From positions 17,052,033 through 17,116,032 of the forward strand of contig OZ007571.1 in the NCBI GenBank assembly GCA_963931925.1: a DNA stretch of 64,000 nucleotides. Reading direction: 5' to 3'. The position numbers were made by a program, and so were the translations under genes. The stretch is from Onchidella celtica. Lineage: Eukaryota > Mollusca > Gastropoda > Systellommatophora > Onchidiidae. Positions 36,604 to 48,230 of the stretch are shown here, piece by piece. Position 1 is the stretch's first letter. Each line of letters begins with the position of its first letter. A model generated the notes under the pieces. It was not told the DNA's origin, did not search any database, and worked only from the letters and a program-made list of their open reading frames with translations.

Positions 36604-38148
36604 GTAGGAACTGTTTGTCTCCTTTCACATCGTTATCTTTCATTTCTTTTATTGTCTTCTGTCAGCTCTTTTGGCACCACTGTTCCCTCTGAACATAATG
36701 ACCCATGTCCGAAAGTTCTTTCTTTGTTTGGGTATTGGTATGTATAACAATGTAGGTTTGTTGCTGTTGTTGTTGTTATTTACAGTTTGCTTCTTGTCTT
36801 ATGTAGAGTGAGGCAGTCTTGCCCACTGTGTTTCTTCCTTCCTTCCTTCCTTCTTTTTTTTTTTGTTTCTTTGTTTCTGTTTCTCTCTGTCTTCGTTTTT
36901 TTTCTCTCTTTCTATTTTTTTTTTTTTTGCTTGCTTGCTTCTTCTTTCTGTCTTTCTTTTGTTTTGTTTTGTTTCTTTTTTTCGTACTTTCTTTCTTTTT
37001 ATCTGTCTTGTCTTTCTTTCTTCTTCTTTCTTTCTTTCGGTTTTTCTTTTCTTTTTTCTTTCCGTATTTATTCCTTTATTAATTTATTTGTTTACTCGTT
37101 AATCTATTGTGTACTTGTTTATTAGATTGATTTCTAGAGTGGATAATGAGTATCTTTGCGTTTCTCTTCCTTAATACATGATGATTAATGTGCCGCCACT
37201 TGTTAAGTTTAATGCTTTCATTGTTGTTGAATTCTGGGCAATAACTCAGTCAGTGCAATTGTGATTAATATCCTTTGTCACTTTACATATACAGCCATGG
37301 GCAATGAAAGTACTCACCAGCTCACAGCCGTACCCTACACGTAATATCGGCAAATCTTCTCCTTTAAGGCCATTTTTATACTAGCAGCTACCAATTTTAT
37401 CCCTTCATCCGTCTGTCTGTCTGTCTGTCTCCTGGTCATTTGTCTGTCTGCACAAGATTTATTGTTTATCTATTTATTCATTATCAGCTTTGTCACCAGT
37501 CCTTTAAGTCGATTTTGAAAAGACACTTTTTTAAAACAAAAAAATTCATTCATTTACCTGCTGGAGTTCTTATTTCATCATCTCTTTCTTCCTCATCACC
37601 TTGAAATATTTCCTATTTCATTATTTAATGTCATTTCTGGATTAGATAATGGGGACGAAAAGTTAATTAAACAAAAAAAGTTCATCATTAACGTAACATT
37701 GGTAATATTTTCATTAAGTGTTATAGTTGATCCTCTGGCATGTTGATCTTTTGCGCATGATTACTACCAACCGAAAATAGTTCAGTACATACTTTTGTAA
37801 CAAAGAGCCTTTAAAAATGGAGAAACTGAGCAAACGGTGACGCTGCTACACTTTTCAACTCTGAAAACTCCTGGACAGCACTTTCACAATGCCTCACTCC
37901 ACAGCAATAGACATGAAACAACGTGCTTTACACATTCGCTATTCTAATGCGCAACTTGTACAATTTGTTTTGGAGTCACGATGGGCATAGGCAAGTTACA
38001 GTACTAACCCGTTCGATTTTTAACAATAAACTGCAGCTGAATTCGATTGCCTCGCACACCCCCTTTTCCTCTTTTTTTTCGTCCAGTCCTCTTCTTCAGC
38101 TTTTTCCCCTGGTCAAAATGTGGCGAAAAGAAAAACGTTGTATGTTGC

Positions 38149-38233
38149 AAAGCCTCGCGTAAGAAACAATTAAAACTGCACTGGAAATGGAATGACAAAT
38201 CAAGATTTCGGTATAATAACCTTCTTCAGAAAA
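38149..38233. repeat. Interspersed repeat shared with 16633
   Basis: AAGCCTCGCGTAAGAAA is identical to 16633-16649; the following ~70 bp match loosely, up to a CTTCTTCAG end. Confidence 0.45.
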
Positions 38234-38404
38234 ATACAAAACACCAAAAACCCAAATATTGTAGGATAGAAAATCAAACAAAGAAAAAAAACAACAACCA
38301 GTGTTCCCCTGGTCATGCTATTCTAAACAAAAGTGAGTGAATTGTGGACCACCCCCCCCCCCCAAACAAAAAAAAAATGCTAAACGGGGCTGAGACTGGT
38401 GCTG

Positions 38405-38454
38405 GATAATTATTTTCTTATAATCTCGTAAAAATGTCATTGCTTTAACATAGT
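38405..38454. repeat. 50-bp direct repeat, left copy
   Basis: Matches 40988-41037, with an identical core TAATCTCGTAAAAATGTC. The pair brackets 2.5 kb that includes the ~145-bp tandem repeat. Confidence 0.75.
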
Positions 38455-39176
38455 AATTTGGCTAAAGGGGGTAGACGCCTTTTACAGTTCCTTGAGGCTT
38501 CGTGGGCCGCCTGTACAGGAACTGTTTTTTGAAATATTTCAGATTTCCATCCGTTTTCAACATTACAAAATTGTTCAGAACAAGGGGTAATTTTCTCACT
38601 CGTATCTAAAAGACCGTCTGGAGGTAAAATGTGAGAGCTCGGATGTTCCAAAACGGTCATCAGATTTGAGGTGAAAAAGTAAAAACAAAACAAAACAAAA
38701 CCCCCCTGTTTTAACTGTAGTGGGAGTACGCTCGTTTGTGTAGCAGTAGAGGGCGAGGGGTACTGAGAGTTATTGATTGATGAATTTTAAGCTCAACATG
38801 TGGGCCAAAAATGGACCACCCAGAAGAACTGACATATTTACTCATATTTTCTGTGATAGCGGGTTATTGATTTGTGGTGGTACTTTTTGTAGGGTGTTTC
38901 TATATTTGTGTGTGTGTGTGTGTGTGTGTGTGAATGTGAAGAAGGGAGACGGAGCATTAAGTGTTGGTGTGCCTGTGTGTCTCTGTGTATGGGTGTGTGT
39001 GTATGAATCTCAGTGTCTTTGTGTACGTTTCTATAATCGAGGCGTATGTGCATGTGTTTGATATTTCATACAAATTACATTTCTAACAGCCAAACTATTG
39101 TTTGTGTTTAAAGGACAGCATGTTCTAGCTTTAAAGGTCTAGTTTTTGGTTCTTATTGTTCTTCTTCATCCTTTAG

Positions 39177-39290
39177 GGGGAGGGGCCGGAAGTAATTTGG
39201 CACCTGTGCTTGAAAGAAGATCAGAGTTTCTGTGCAGCACTTTTTCAAGAGTGGTTCAGAGAGGAGGGCGTTACCATACATAATACACCG
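39177..39290 (+). CDS. Candidate downstream exon of the putative receptor
   Basis: A T/C-rich tract ends in CTTTAG at 39171-39176. The next 49 codons are open in phase 0, the phase left by the exon at 36004. They encode VIWHLCLKEDQSFCAALFQ followed by EWFREEGVTI. A cysteine followed about 12 residues later by a W/F-x-EEG segment recalls the ANF-receptor fold after the first lobe. The frame then runs into a dispersed repeat at ~39296 and a TAA at 39324. I could not place the 3' boundary: no consensus donor stands out. At least one intermediate exon is probably missing. Confidence 0.35.
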
Positions 39291-39295
39291 GCAAT

Positions 39296-39385
39296 TAATA
39301 ATGATAATAGTACATGGCATTTATAAAGCGCTTCATCCGCTTAACAACCAGGCTCTAAGCGCTTAACACTGTTTATGTCATGTCT
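39296..39385. repeat. Dispersed element with GGCATTTATAAAGCGC motif
   Basis: An AAT/GAT-rich run is followed by GGCATTTATAAAGCGC and GCTCTAAGCGCTTAACACTG. Sequences of this kind are, from memory, common dispersed repeats in marine invertebrate genomes. A (CA)n block follows at 39395-39421. Confidence 0.4.
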
Positions 39386-39668
39386 GTACTAAATCACACA
39401 CACACACACACACACACACATACTAAGTGAGAAAAAATTGATGGACATTTAGAGTACGAAATATGGCTCTTCAGCTGTTGTTTAAAAGTCATAAATTTTT
39501 CAGTCTCTTTCAATTGCTATTGTTTGTATTGTGGCGGTCGCTGTGACAGCAATTGTACTCAGCTTTACGTTCGGGATAACACGATAATGTGGATGAACTG
39601 CCACAGGCAAACAACCCCTAGACAGACAGATCCTGATTGAAAATAACAACAGATTTTTTTCCAAGCTG

Positions 39669-40987
39669 GAAAGGATGTTCGTTATCAAACTGAAAACACG
39701 AAAATGGTTCTGCACTGAAAGTTCGGGTTCGTTCTGATGTCTTTATACCCAGGCATGTCGCTCACCCCCCCTCCCCTCCCCCAACCCTCTCCAAAAAAAA
39801 AAAAAAAGCATCGAAGAAAACAGGATTGTCCATAGACAAAGGATGTTTGTTATAAAACAGCAAACACGACGATGCGTCTGAGCTGAAACTCCGGTTTCTG
39901 ATATCAAAAACAGGATTGAGCAGCCTTTAATTGGCGTTGGCTGTTGACAAAGGATGTTTGTGACAAAATAGCAAACAATGCATCTCCCCTGAAAATCCGG
40001 ATTCTGCTATCTTCATTCCAGGACTTTTCCCCCAATAAACCATACGAAAACAGAGTTGAGCAGCCTTTGACTGATATTGTCTATAGACAGAAGATATTAT
40101 AAAACGGGCGTTGTCTACCTACAAAGGATGTTTGTTGTAAAATAGAAAACACGACAATTGTTCTGCACTGAAAATCCGGGTTCTGATGTCTTAATCCATG
40201 GACTTTTCCCCAAATAAACAATACAAAACAGGGTTGGGCAATTTTTTTCTGACCTTGTTTGTAGACAGTGGATTTTTGTTATAAAACAGAAAAAACGACA
40301 AAGCCTCTGCACCGAAATTCCGGCTTCTGGTTTCTTCATTCTGTAGCGCTTCCCGAATAAACCATACCAAAAATAGGGTTGAGCAATCTTTCAAGGACGT
40401 TATCTGTAGACAAACAATGTTTGTTATAAAACAGAAAACACCAAAAAAATTCTGAACAGAAAATCCAGGTTCTGGTGTCTTTTTGCTTTGGCTTTACTCC
40501 CCAAAACAAACCATTCAAAAACAGAGTTTACCAGCCTTTGACTGACGTCTATAGACAAAGGTTGTTTTCTTTATTACAAAACAGAAATCACGACAATGGT
40601 TCTGCATTAAAATTTCAGTTTCTGATATCTTCGCCCTGGACTTTTCCCTCTATAAACAATACAAAACAGGGTTCAGCAGCCTTTAACTGACATTGTCTAT
40701 AGACAGAAGATGTTATAAAACGGAAAAGACGGCGATGCTTCTGAACTTAAAATCTGGGTTCTGATATCTTCATTCCTGGACTTTTCCCCCAATAAACCAT
40801 ACAAAGCAACCTTGAGCAACCTTTAACCGACTTTGTCTATAGTCAAAGGATGTTTGTTATAGAACAGAAAAGACGGCAATGCGTCTGCACTGAAAATCCG
40901 GGTACGGACGTCTGTTTTCGTGGACTTTTCCGGCAATAAACCATACAAAAAGAAGATTGAGCAACCTTCAACTGACGTTGTCTGTAG
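39669..40987. repeat. ~145-bp tandem repeat, about nine diverged copies
   Basis: AAAGGATGTTTGTTATAAAAC-like units start near 39669, 39839, 39948, 40122, 40267, 40413, 40557, 40705 and 40845. Regular spacing is 142-146 bp, with one shortened unit and two longer early ones. Each unit also carries CTGCACTGAAAATCCGGG, GGACTTTTCCCC, AATAAACCATAC and a TTGAGCAGCCTTT segment. Frames here are compositional. Confidence 0.9.
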
Positions 40988-41037
40988 ACAATTATTTCGC
41001 TGTAATCTCGTAAAAATGTCGCTGCTTTAACATTGTA
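40988..41037. repeat. 50-bp direct repeat, right copy
   Basis: See 38405-38454. It starts where the tandem array ends. Confidence 0.75.
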
Positions 41038-42112
41038 TGACTGGCAAGATGGGAAAGTGCGGTCTGGGCTGTTAAACAAGCTGTGGATGAATTATCCCCT
41101 GGGGAATTTGACTGTCCGGATTTCAAAAGAATGGCACGGAAATCTGTTAGCTCAAAGATATTGCTTCACTAACTTCATTGTCAAGAACATTTTGTTTCTG
41201 GTACAATGGCGTAAATCCCATTTGTTTGCGTTTACACTTTATGGCCCAGTGTTCTATATTTGAAAAACGTGCCTAATACTGTAGTAATGGAATGCGTTCC
41301 AACTTGTCAACAGCTCATTTTTTCATGACAACATTTTTTTATTTTTTTTTACTATTGTAGACCTTTTGTTTTATAATATTTTAAATCAATGTTTCAAAAA
41401 TTTTGGATAGGCGAATCCAACGATCCCTCTAAATTTTCAAAACCAATGAGCGAACGTTCAATGCTTTGAGCAAAAATATTGTAAATTCAAAGCTGGTGCA
41501 AGACATGCAGATTATTTGTGTGCAACATTTTGATGTGTGCGGACAACATTCTGCGGTGGGCAGCACCGAAACAGACCGCGCTCCCGCGCAGCTTCAAAGG
41601 AACATCGAACAAATCTATGCCTAGATACTATAAGATGAATAGAAATGGCATATTCCTTCATATTTCTCATTTCACAAAAACATTGTCAATAAAGAGATCG
41701 ATTTTTCCATTAACTTGTAGACTACTACTACACATCACTGTGTGTGACGTTAACCAAAGACCTCCATCTCCTCTAAAAACATCACATTGTAGCATCAGCC
41801 TTTGTTTATATATAGCATAGGTTTTCTGGCTGACTCTGATAAAATCAAGTTCACTTAAATTCATTACCCTCCGCCCCATTTTTCATCCAACCATACATTG
41901 CCCTCTCCCTTCCCCCCCCCCCCCCCTTTTCTCTCCTGACACCGAGGCAAACCTTGGCAGCTGTCAGTGAAGGAAGCTGGAAGACTGTCAGCCTCCTGCT
42001 GTCGTTACGTAATCTTGTTCGGTTTGGTAACCGAGTTGATTTGGTTTTGAACACGGTAATCAATACGTTACACATGGACAAGGAAGCTTTGAAGAGATCG
42101 ATTCCGATGAAT
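41038..42112. other. Non-coding; nothing recognised
   Basis: Short frames only and a C-run at 41915-41928. Confidence 0.45.
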
Positions 42113-42580
42113 CAAGGGTTTTCAACTTTTTTATTCGCGAAGTCTTTCACAGGCCTCTCTCCCTCGTTCTCTGTCTGTCTCTCTCTCTCTTTCCTCTGTC
42201 GCTCTCGTTCTCTCCTCTGTCTCTCTCGTTCTCTCCCCTGTCTCATTCTCTCTCTTTTTTTTTTCTCTCCCTCTCTATCTCTCTTGCTACCTCATCCATA
42301 CACACGAATGTAAAGAGAAAACGTACACTGCTGACAGACGGACAGACGGAGAGAAAACATAAACAAGCACAGACAAAGAGAGAGAAAGAAGGGGAATTGA
42401 TCATTAGTTGTCTGGTTATTATCTATTATTATTATTATGTTATTATTAGTTATTGTTGTTGTTAGTGTTATCATATTGTTATTGCTATTATTATTATTAG
42501 TTGTTCTGTTTGTGTCTCCCCACCCTCCCCCAACTCAAATGGTTTGGCACCCCCTTCCTCACCCCCGTTGAAAACCTGTG
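42113..42580. mobile_element. Possible hAT-type element with CT-rich core and (ATT)n
   Basis: CAAGGGTTTTCAACTTTT at 42113 and the complement of 42580, CACAGGTTTTCAACGG, resemble hAT termini, as in the element at 3367. The interior has a polypyrimidine tract (42160-42295) and an ATT/ATG-rich run (42421-42505). I found no matching octamer duplication, so the call is tentative. Confidence 0.4.
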
Positions 42581-43547
42581 CTATAAACAAAGGCTGATTC
42601 TAAAAGGTGATGGTTTTAGACCTGGTGTTATTGCTACGAGGTTACTGTTTCCCACGCTGTGGTATACGTTCGTTAACAGATAAATTACATTAGAGCCTAT
42701 CCTGATGCCATGAAACGTGCTTGATTAAAGGAGATACCGACGGGGAAAAAATGCCCAATACTGATACTCTTTACTGTCCTGTTTTTGAAACAGGACGAGG
42801 TGTAAGAAATACAGATGCAATTATGATTAATTAATTTGATTAATAATTTAACTGTTTAACAACTGACCCGCAAATCTATGAGCCCAGACACATTTCCAAC
42901 CAGAAGCCCTAAGAAAATACCACGCGTAAGATTGACGTCAAAAAAGTTTGCACATAGCAATGCTATCGTTCCTACGTCGACCCGCTGGTTACGACATCGC
43001 GCCGACGTCGGTTGGACATAGCGAAAATTACGTCGGATTGACATAGAGCTGCTGGCTGCTTGGCTTCAGTTTCGTTTCGCTTTCGGCTCGCTTTTTGGTG
43101 GTTTTGTCAAATGACGTCAGTCTGGGCTGTAACACTACCGCCTGCTTCCTATAGAATGATACTTCATTTAGTATGTTAGCGCAGGTGGTAATCGACTCAC
43201 CAATAACTATTGCCAGAATTCGATATGAACAATTACCATTTAGTCTTTTGGAATTTATTGTATTTCGTTGCTGCTGCTATTTGTTCCCAAGGCGGAACTT
43301 GAGAAACGCAGCTTTTGAAAAATGTTGCCCCCATTTACAATTTGACCATTGTGTTGAGCGTGGAGGTTAGGTGAACCTTCGTGGTATCTGCATTAAAAAA
43401 AATAATAAAGTTAGGAAAAGCAATAACAGATTCTTACTTACTGAATACTATGAGTCAAAATGACATCCAATGTGACATGAGGAGATGATGCAATAGTATT
43501 CAACATTTTACTCCATGATATTGCAGCAATATTATTGCGTTGTCACC
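42581..43547. other. Non-coding; CpG- and ACGT-rich block
   Basis: 42930-43120 has several ACGTC motifs, including TGACGTCA at 42933 and 43112, and sequence GCCGACGTCGG. No exon recognised. Confidence 0.45.
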
Positions 43548-43800
43548 ACTTAGGCATTGTCCATCCACTGCAGGGTGTAGCCCTCCGACAATGACATCTA
43601 TTCCGTTCTATCTGATGCCTTCCTCATCCATGTTGTTCCCCCCCCCCCTCTCTTTTCAATATTATTCTGCCATCTTCTTCCTGGTCATCCTCGTGCTCTG
43701 TTTCCTGTCGATGGTTGCCATTCAGTGCAGCGTTTTGTCCACCTATAATCATTCATCCTTCCCATACGTCCAGCCCAATTCCACCTTTGTAGTAGCGTGA
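43548..43800 (-). pseudogene. LINE RT C-terminal remnant, decayed
   Basis: On the - strand one frame reads RWNWAGRMGRMNDYRWTKRC then TEWQPS, followed by a broken GRP-like basic segment and an LQWMDNA end near 43555. This parallels the remnant at 45892 and the WAGHV-x-RM tail of LINE proteins. Stops and a C-run insertion (43639-43646 region) interrupt it. Confidence 0.75.
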
Positions 43801-44878
43801 ATTATTTCTTTATGCGACTTAAAAACCACAATGATTTGAAGTAGAGAAGCGCAGATTCCCTGTAATTCGAATGGGAGCCTCCTGCGTGACAGTTAGGAAG
43901 GAACATAGCATGGAAGGCTTTAAAATTTGAAACGAAATTGATAGGTGTGAGTAAAAATGAATGCAACATGTTGAAGACTACTTTTAGAGTCGGAAAAACA
44001 AATCCGTGCACAGCAGAGCTTTTAACGACTATCTCAAATAACACTAACTTTCAATCGATTGGTCTGTTGGACACTGATGCAAACACTAGTAAAATAAAAT
44101 GTAGCAAGATAGCATGTACCAAACTGTGGAGCAGATTTTTTTTTCTTTTAACATGTAACCCTTGAGTGCTGAAACAGTTCATGAAGGTTCTATTAGGCTT
44201 ATTCATTTTGTCTGGCCTCTGGGCCTACCGGTTTTGTGCACTGTGAAAATCAATTTAAATGGGGATATAGGGGCAAATAATAATGGATAGATCTCGGTTG
44301 TAGATGGGAGAAGAGAGAAAGCGAGACAGAGGGAGAAAAAAGACAAAGAGGGAGGGGAGAGAAAGAGGCTATGGCGGAGTCAGAGAGACAGACAGCTAGA
44401 GAGAGGGAGAGAGAGACAAAAAAAAAAAAAAAAAGATGAATTTCTTGTAGGAACGGCCTTCGTTTCAGTCAATCCACGAAGCGTTTCAACTCGCCGAAAC
44501 AAGCGATGGCTATGATGGATGAGTCTAGAAAAGGCAATATTATAGATGTGGCTAGATAGATCATGCAGAATGGATTGCCAATCTTCCATAACAAATCATA
44601 ACCCACCCCAGTTTCCTTTATCCTCGACTTTACAAAGACTTCTCCCTTCGTGAATACGCTGTGGGGCTATGGAATCTCATTTACGGTTAAATTTAACTAA
44701 TAATCATTTCTCCGTCAGTTGCAAGTCATTTCCATAATCACCCCAATCTCTAGCATGACTAATATTTAAGAGATGTAGTCCAATATATGGCCTCCCGCCA
44801 TTTTCCTTTTTTCTTTTCTGTTGCACATAGTCCCCGAATTCGCGAAGAAAAAAAAAGGAAAACAAGAAACTTTTAACT

Positions 44879-44948
<70 letters not shown>

Positions 44949-45891
44949 ACTATTTCATTGTAAAGCGCTGCGACAGGCCCTGTGTTTGTAAATCTATAAT
45001 CCATTACTATTCTTATTCAGTGAATGCCACAGTGATTTCATCAACTGCCTAAATTGTTCATGTCACAAGAAAAACAAAATGAACTGTCCTAGAAGAAGCG
45101 AACACATTACCCTTTCAGCACTGTAAGCGTAATATTATTTTTTTTTATCAAATGATGCAGTTATGTTAATCGCTTCAAAGCGAAGACCTATAATTTTTCT
45201 GCAAATAGTCAGATGTCAAGTGTCGTTTGATATGTTATTATGATACGTTTGATCTGTGACGAGTCTTAATTTTTAGTAGTTAGTAAATGTCTGGAATGAA
45301 GTGTAAATGGAAATACAATAAGGCAAACGTATGTAATAAATCGTGTGACATTTGCACAATTATCATATGGTTGTCAATCTCATATACTCGCGAATCATGA
45401 TTTTAGTGCGTTTTTGTTTGAGTTAAGACTACCTTATCACTGCATTTGGTGACATCTGTAATATTCTCACCAAGTGACATCGATAGTTTTGACAGTGTTG
45501 AAATTATAAGCAGAGATTTTTGTCTTTTTTGACACGTCCAAAAGTATTAAAAGTGACCATAATAATGCTCTCCTGTAAAACGAGAAAATTGTTGATCCTT
45601 TTAATCCTGTGTGGGATGTTGCTTTTGCTGATTGGAAATACTTTTCAGTTATTGTCATTGAGGAAGATTAGAGAGTAATGGATAAAATTACAGAAGGAAT
45701 GGACGGTGTCCTTAAGGTTGTGCGAAATGAGGAGTTGAAAATCAAAATATTTCACGTACTGATTTTATCCTGATAGCGATTTGTGGCCCTCTAGAAAGAA
45801 ATTGGTATCGAAAAGTTCAAAATGTTGAAAATCAAAAGCCTATTCAGCATTAAAAAATGCACCGGTAAAGTTACATTTCACCTTTCACCTT
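43801..45891. other. Non-coding, with two (GA)n tracts
   Basis: A GA/CAGA-rich tract lies at 44310-44420. A pure (GA)n run of about 60 bp lies at 44882-44942. No gene recognised. Confidence 0.5.
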
Positions 45892-46335
45892 TCACATAGG
45901 CGTTGTCCACCCACTGCAGAACGCAGCCATTCGACAATGACTTCCATTCTTTTCTATCTGATGTTTTCCACATTCATGTTCTTCTACCCCTCTGTGTAAT
46001 GTGGTCTCCCATTGTCTCCCTGGTCGTCCGCTTGTTCTTCTTCCCGTCGTCCTTGGTTGCCATTTAGTGCAGCGACTTGTCCACTTATTGTCATTCATCC
46101 TCACCACGTGTCCAGACCAATTCCACTTTTGTTGTAGCATAAATTGTACACTACGCCTGTTAGTGCTGTTTGTTTGCGTATTTCAGCATGGGAGATTTTA
46201 TCTTGCGGTCTGATGTTTAGCATTTTTGCCCCCTGGCCTGTTCTCAATTTGTTCGTAAATTGTTCTGCAATCGGCCATGTTGGGCAACCGTAGGTAATCG
46301 TTGAAATAATTCACTGGTTGAATACTTGCTTCTTT
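45892..46335 (-). pseudogene. LINE RT C-terminal remnant
   Basis: Reading from 46335 downward, one frame gives ITYGCPTW, KLRTGQGAKMLNIRPQDKI and AEIRKQTALTG. After a frame change near 46140 come QKWNWSGHVVRMNDNKWTSR and GRRTSGRPGRQWE, with the end AAFCSGWTTPM at 45892. This is the post-palm region of an endonuclease-RT type LINE. RT palm and endonuclease are absent. It is of the same subfamily as 43548-43800. Confidence 0.85.
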
Positions 46336-46425
46336 ACCCAACTTAATCAAGTAACCACAGGAAAGAAAATGTGCCAAATTATATTTTCACTGTCAAGTAG
46401 CAGCGCTGAACAGCCAGACTTTTTT

Positions 46426-46430
<5 letters not shown>

Positions 46431-46495
<65 letters not shown>

Positions 46496-46525
46496 TCTGT
46501 GTGTGTGTGTTATGTGTGTGAGTGT
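46431..46525. repeat. (GA)n followed by (GT)n
   Basis: About 60 bp of pure GA (46431-46491), then a short GT/GTGA run. Confidence 0.95.
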
Positions 46526-48172
46526 GTGAAAAGTTGGCAAATCACCACCATCCCTCCCTCTATGCACAATACTTCAATTGGCATTTTAGGCATTATCAGT
46601 TGTTTCTGTGCCAATGCTGATTTATCAGTGGGCATTTTCTAGGACCAATATTGTTAGCGGCTTTTGTTTTTCAACCACTCGTCGGTCAAAAGTTTGTCGT
46701 CATTTTTCCATTAAAATGTTGACTTATCATACTGTCCTTGGCAAATTGTCTTTCGGTTGACAGATAACTAATCTTTGGCTGCTTTTCTCTACTCTTTTTG
46801 TTGAATTTACTCTGACAAGGGCATTACAAGGCGAGTCCTGGACCGTCACCGTACTAAAAGGGTTGGCATTTGTGGAACTTTCTGGTCAAACTGGTTTAGC
46901 ATGTGTGCGTACGTGACTGTAATATTCTCTCGTCTATAGAAAAACCATTGTAGGGAACTACGGTTACAGTACTATCAATCAAAGGTGCGTGTACATTATT
47001 GTACTGCTTCAAAGTTTCTCTCGCAGATTTCTGGAGATCGGGGCGCTGTCCATTGCAATTGATGCGTTCACGAATGTTGCTGAGTTGCAACAAAGAACCA
47101 ATTCCAGGAGCTTAAAAAATAGAAAAATTAATTGAGAAATTATTCTTTCAGACCATTAATTTACTTCATTCATGGTAACATGTTTCACATCTTTCCAAAA
47201 ATTCGCTCGTAATTAGATTATAAATTGCATACTTCTTCCACAAATGAAAGCTCATCTGTTCATTGTCTCATGGCTATTTTTTCATCTTGTTTAAGGTCGA
47301 CGATGAGAAAGATAAATCCAATAGACCTGAATAAGCAAGAATAAGTAAGCCAGATCACTAAAACAAAGTCATGAATGTACACAAACACAGCCCTTGCACA
47401 TCATAAATTTGTTTTAGAAAGAAATACAACGGCTGCTTCTTATTTTATTTTATTTTTTTATTATTCTGGCCTTGTGTTCTCAATGTTATTGCAATTTGTT
47501 GTAGTTGCTCTTGTTGCCGCCAATTGGGTGATGGTGGTGTTGTTGTCCTGATTGCTGGCATTTTTTGATATTATCATTTTTGTTTGTTTGAAACTACCAG
47601 AGGACCAAAATCGACAAATATCGAGTTTTATGGAAGATATAGAACTAAAATTGGAACAAACTTGAAGGACCGGATCGAAGTAACAAAAAACAAAAGTCCA
47701 AATTCAGAAGTAGCTTGATGGTACTTGACTCTCAGAAAAATGAGGAAATGATTGCAGACAGAAAATTCAAGTACAAATAGACTTGCCAAATGAAATACTT
47801 GAACTCCATCGATCTGACGAATCGCAGAAAACGGCGTCTGCCAGTCTTGATAAAATGAAGCTTATTTCTGTAAATTCTGTAAAATGGTCCCATCAATATT
47901 TCGATGTTTCCTGTTTTAGAGTTGACATTGTCGCTTTGATTTTTGTTGTTTTTTTAATCTGTCGGCCTATGTGAAAGGTGCATTCCGTTTATAATTTACT
48001 CTAGTAAATGTTTAGTAAAAAAGCCTGTCTCTTGTCTAACGCCAGCCCCTACCGTGGTACAACCGTTTCTAGTTAAAGCGCTCCCGCTCATTTCAGATCT
48101 GACTGTGTCCGAGTCACATACTAATAAATTAACCAGACTGGAAACACGAGCTTCGGGCTGTGTCGTTTTTTA
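46526..48172. other. Non-coding; nothing recognised
   Basis: Only short frames without recognisable motifs. Confidence 0.45.
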
Positions 48173-48230
48173 CGGAATTTCCCGGAGCGGCGGTCGTATA
48201 ACCAACATGGCCGCCGCTCGGGAAATTCCG
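48173..48230. promoter_or_regulatory. GC-rich hairpin carrying two NF-kB-like motifs
   Basis: The arm CGGAATTTCCCGGAGCGGCG (48173-48192, plus one G) is complementary to 48211-48230 apart from one unpaired base, with a 17-nt loop. Each arm contains a GGGAAATTCC-type site in opposite orientation, which fits the kB consensus GGGRNNYYCC. A TGACGTCA lies at 48432. This might be a promoter region or a small foldback element; no transcript can be assigned. Confidence 0.5.

Larger units (their letters stand above)
36604..39176 (+). other. Probable intron of the receptor gene
   Basis: Contains a pyrimidine-rich stretch with TTTC and TTCC units at 36835-37080, whose long frames are artefacts, and a GT block at 38908-38936. 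One further weak exon candidate follows a TATACAG acceptor at 37293. It would encode a peptide with SSQPYPTRN in phase 0, a little like the YP-x-x-x-R segment of ANF-type domains. I do not call it. Confidence 0.4.

Noticed and set aside
36787..37125. Phe/Leu-rich hydrophobic frames that could pass as membrane helices
   Set aside because: They come from a T-rich TTTC/TTCC stretch read in all three frames.
37294..37340. Possible small exon after TATACAG with SSQPYPTRN peptide
   Set aside because: The only plausible donor would leave phase 1, which does not fit the phase-0 exon candidate at 39177. The peptide is too short to judge.
42113..42580. Firm hAT call for the element at 42.1 kb
   Set aside because: Ends look right but no matching 8-bp flanks were found, so it is kept only as a tentative feature.
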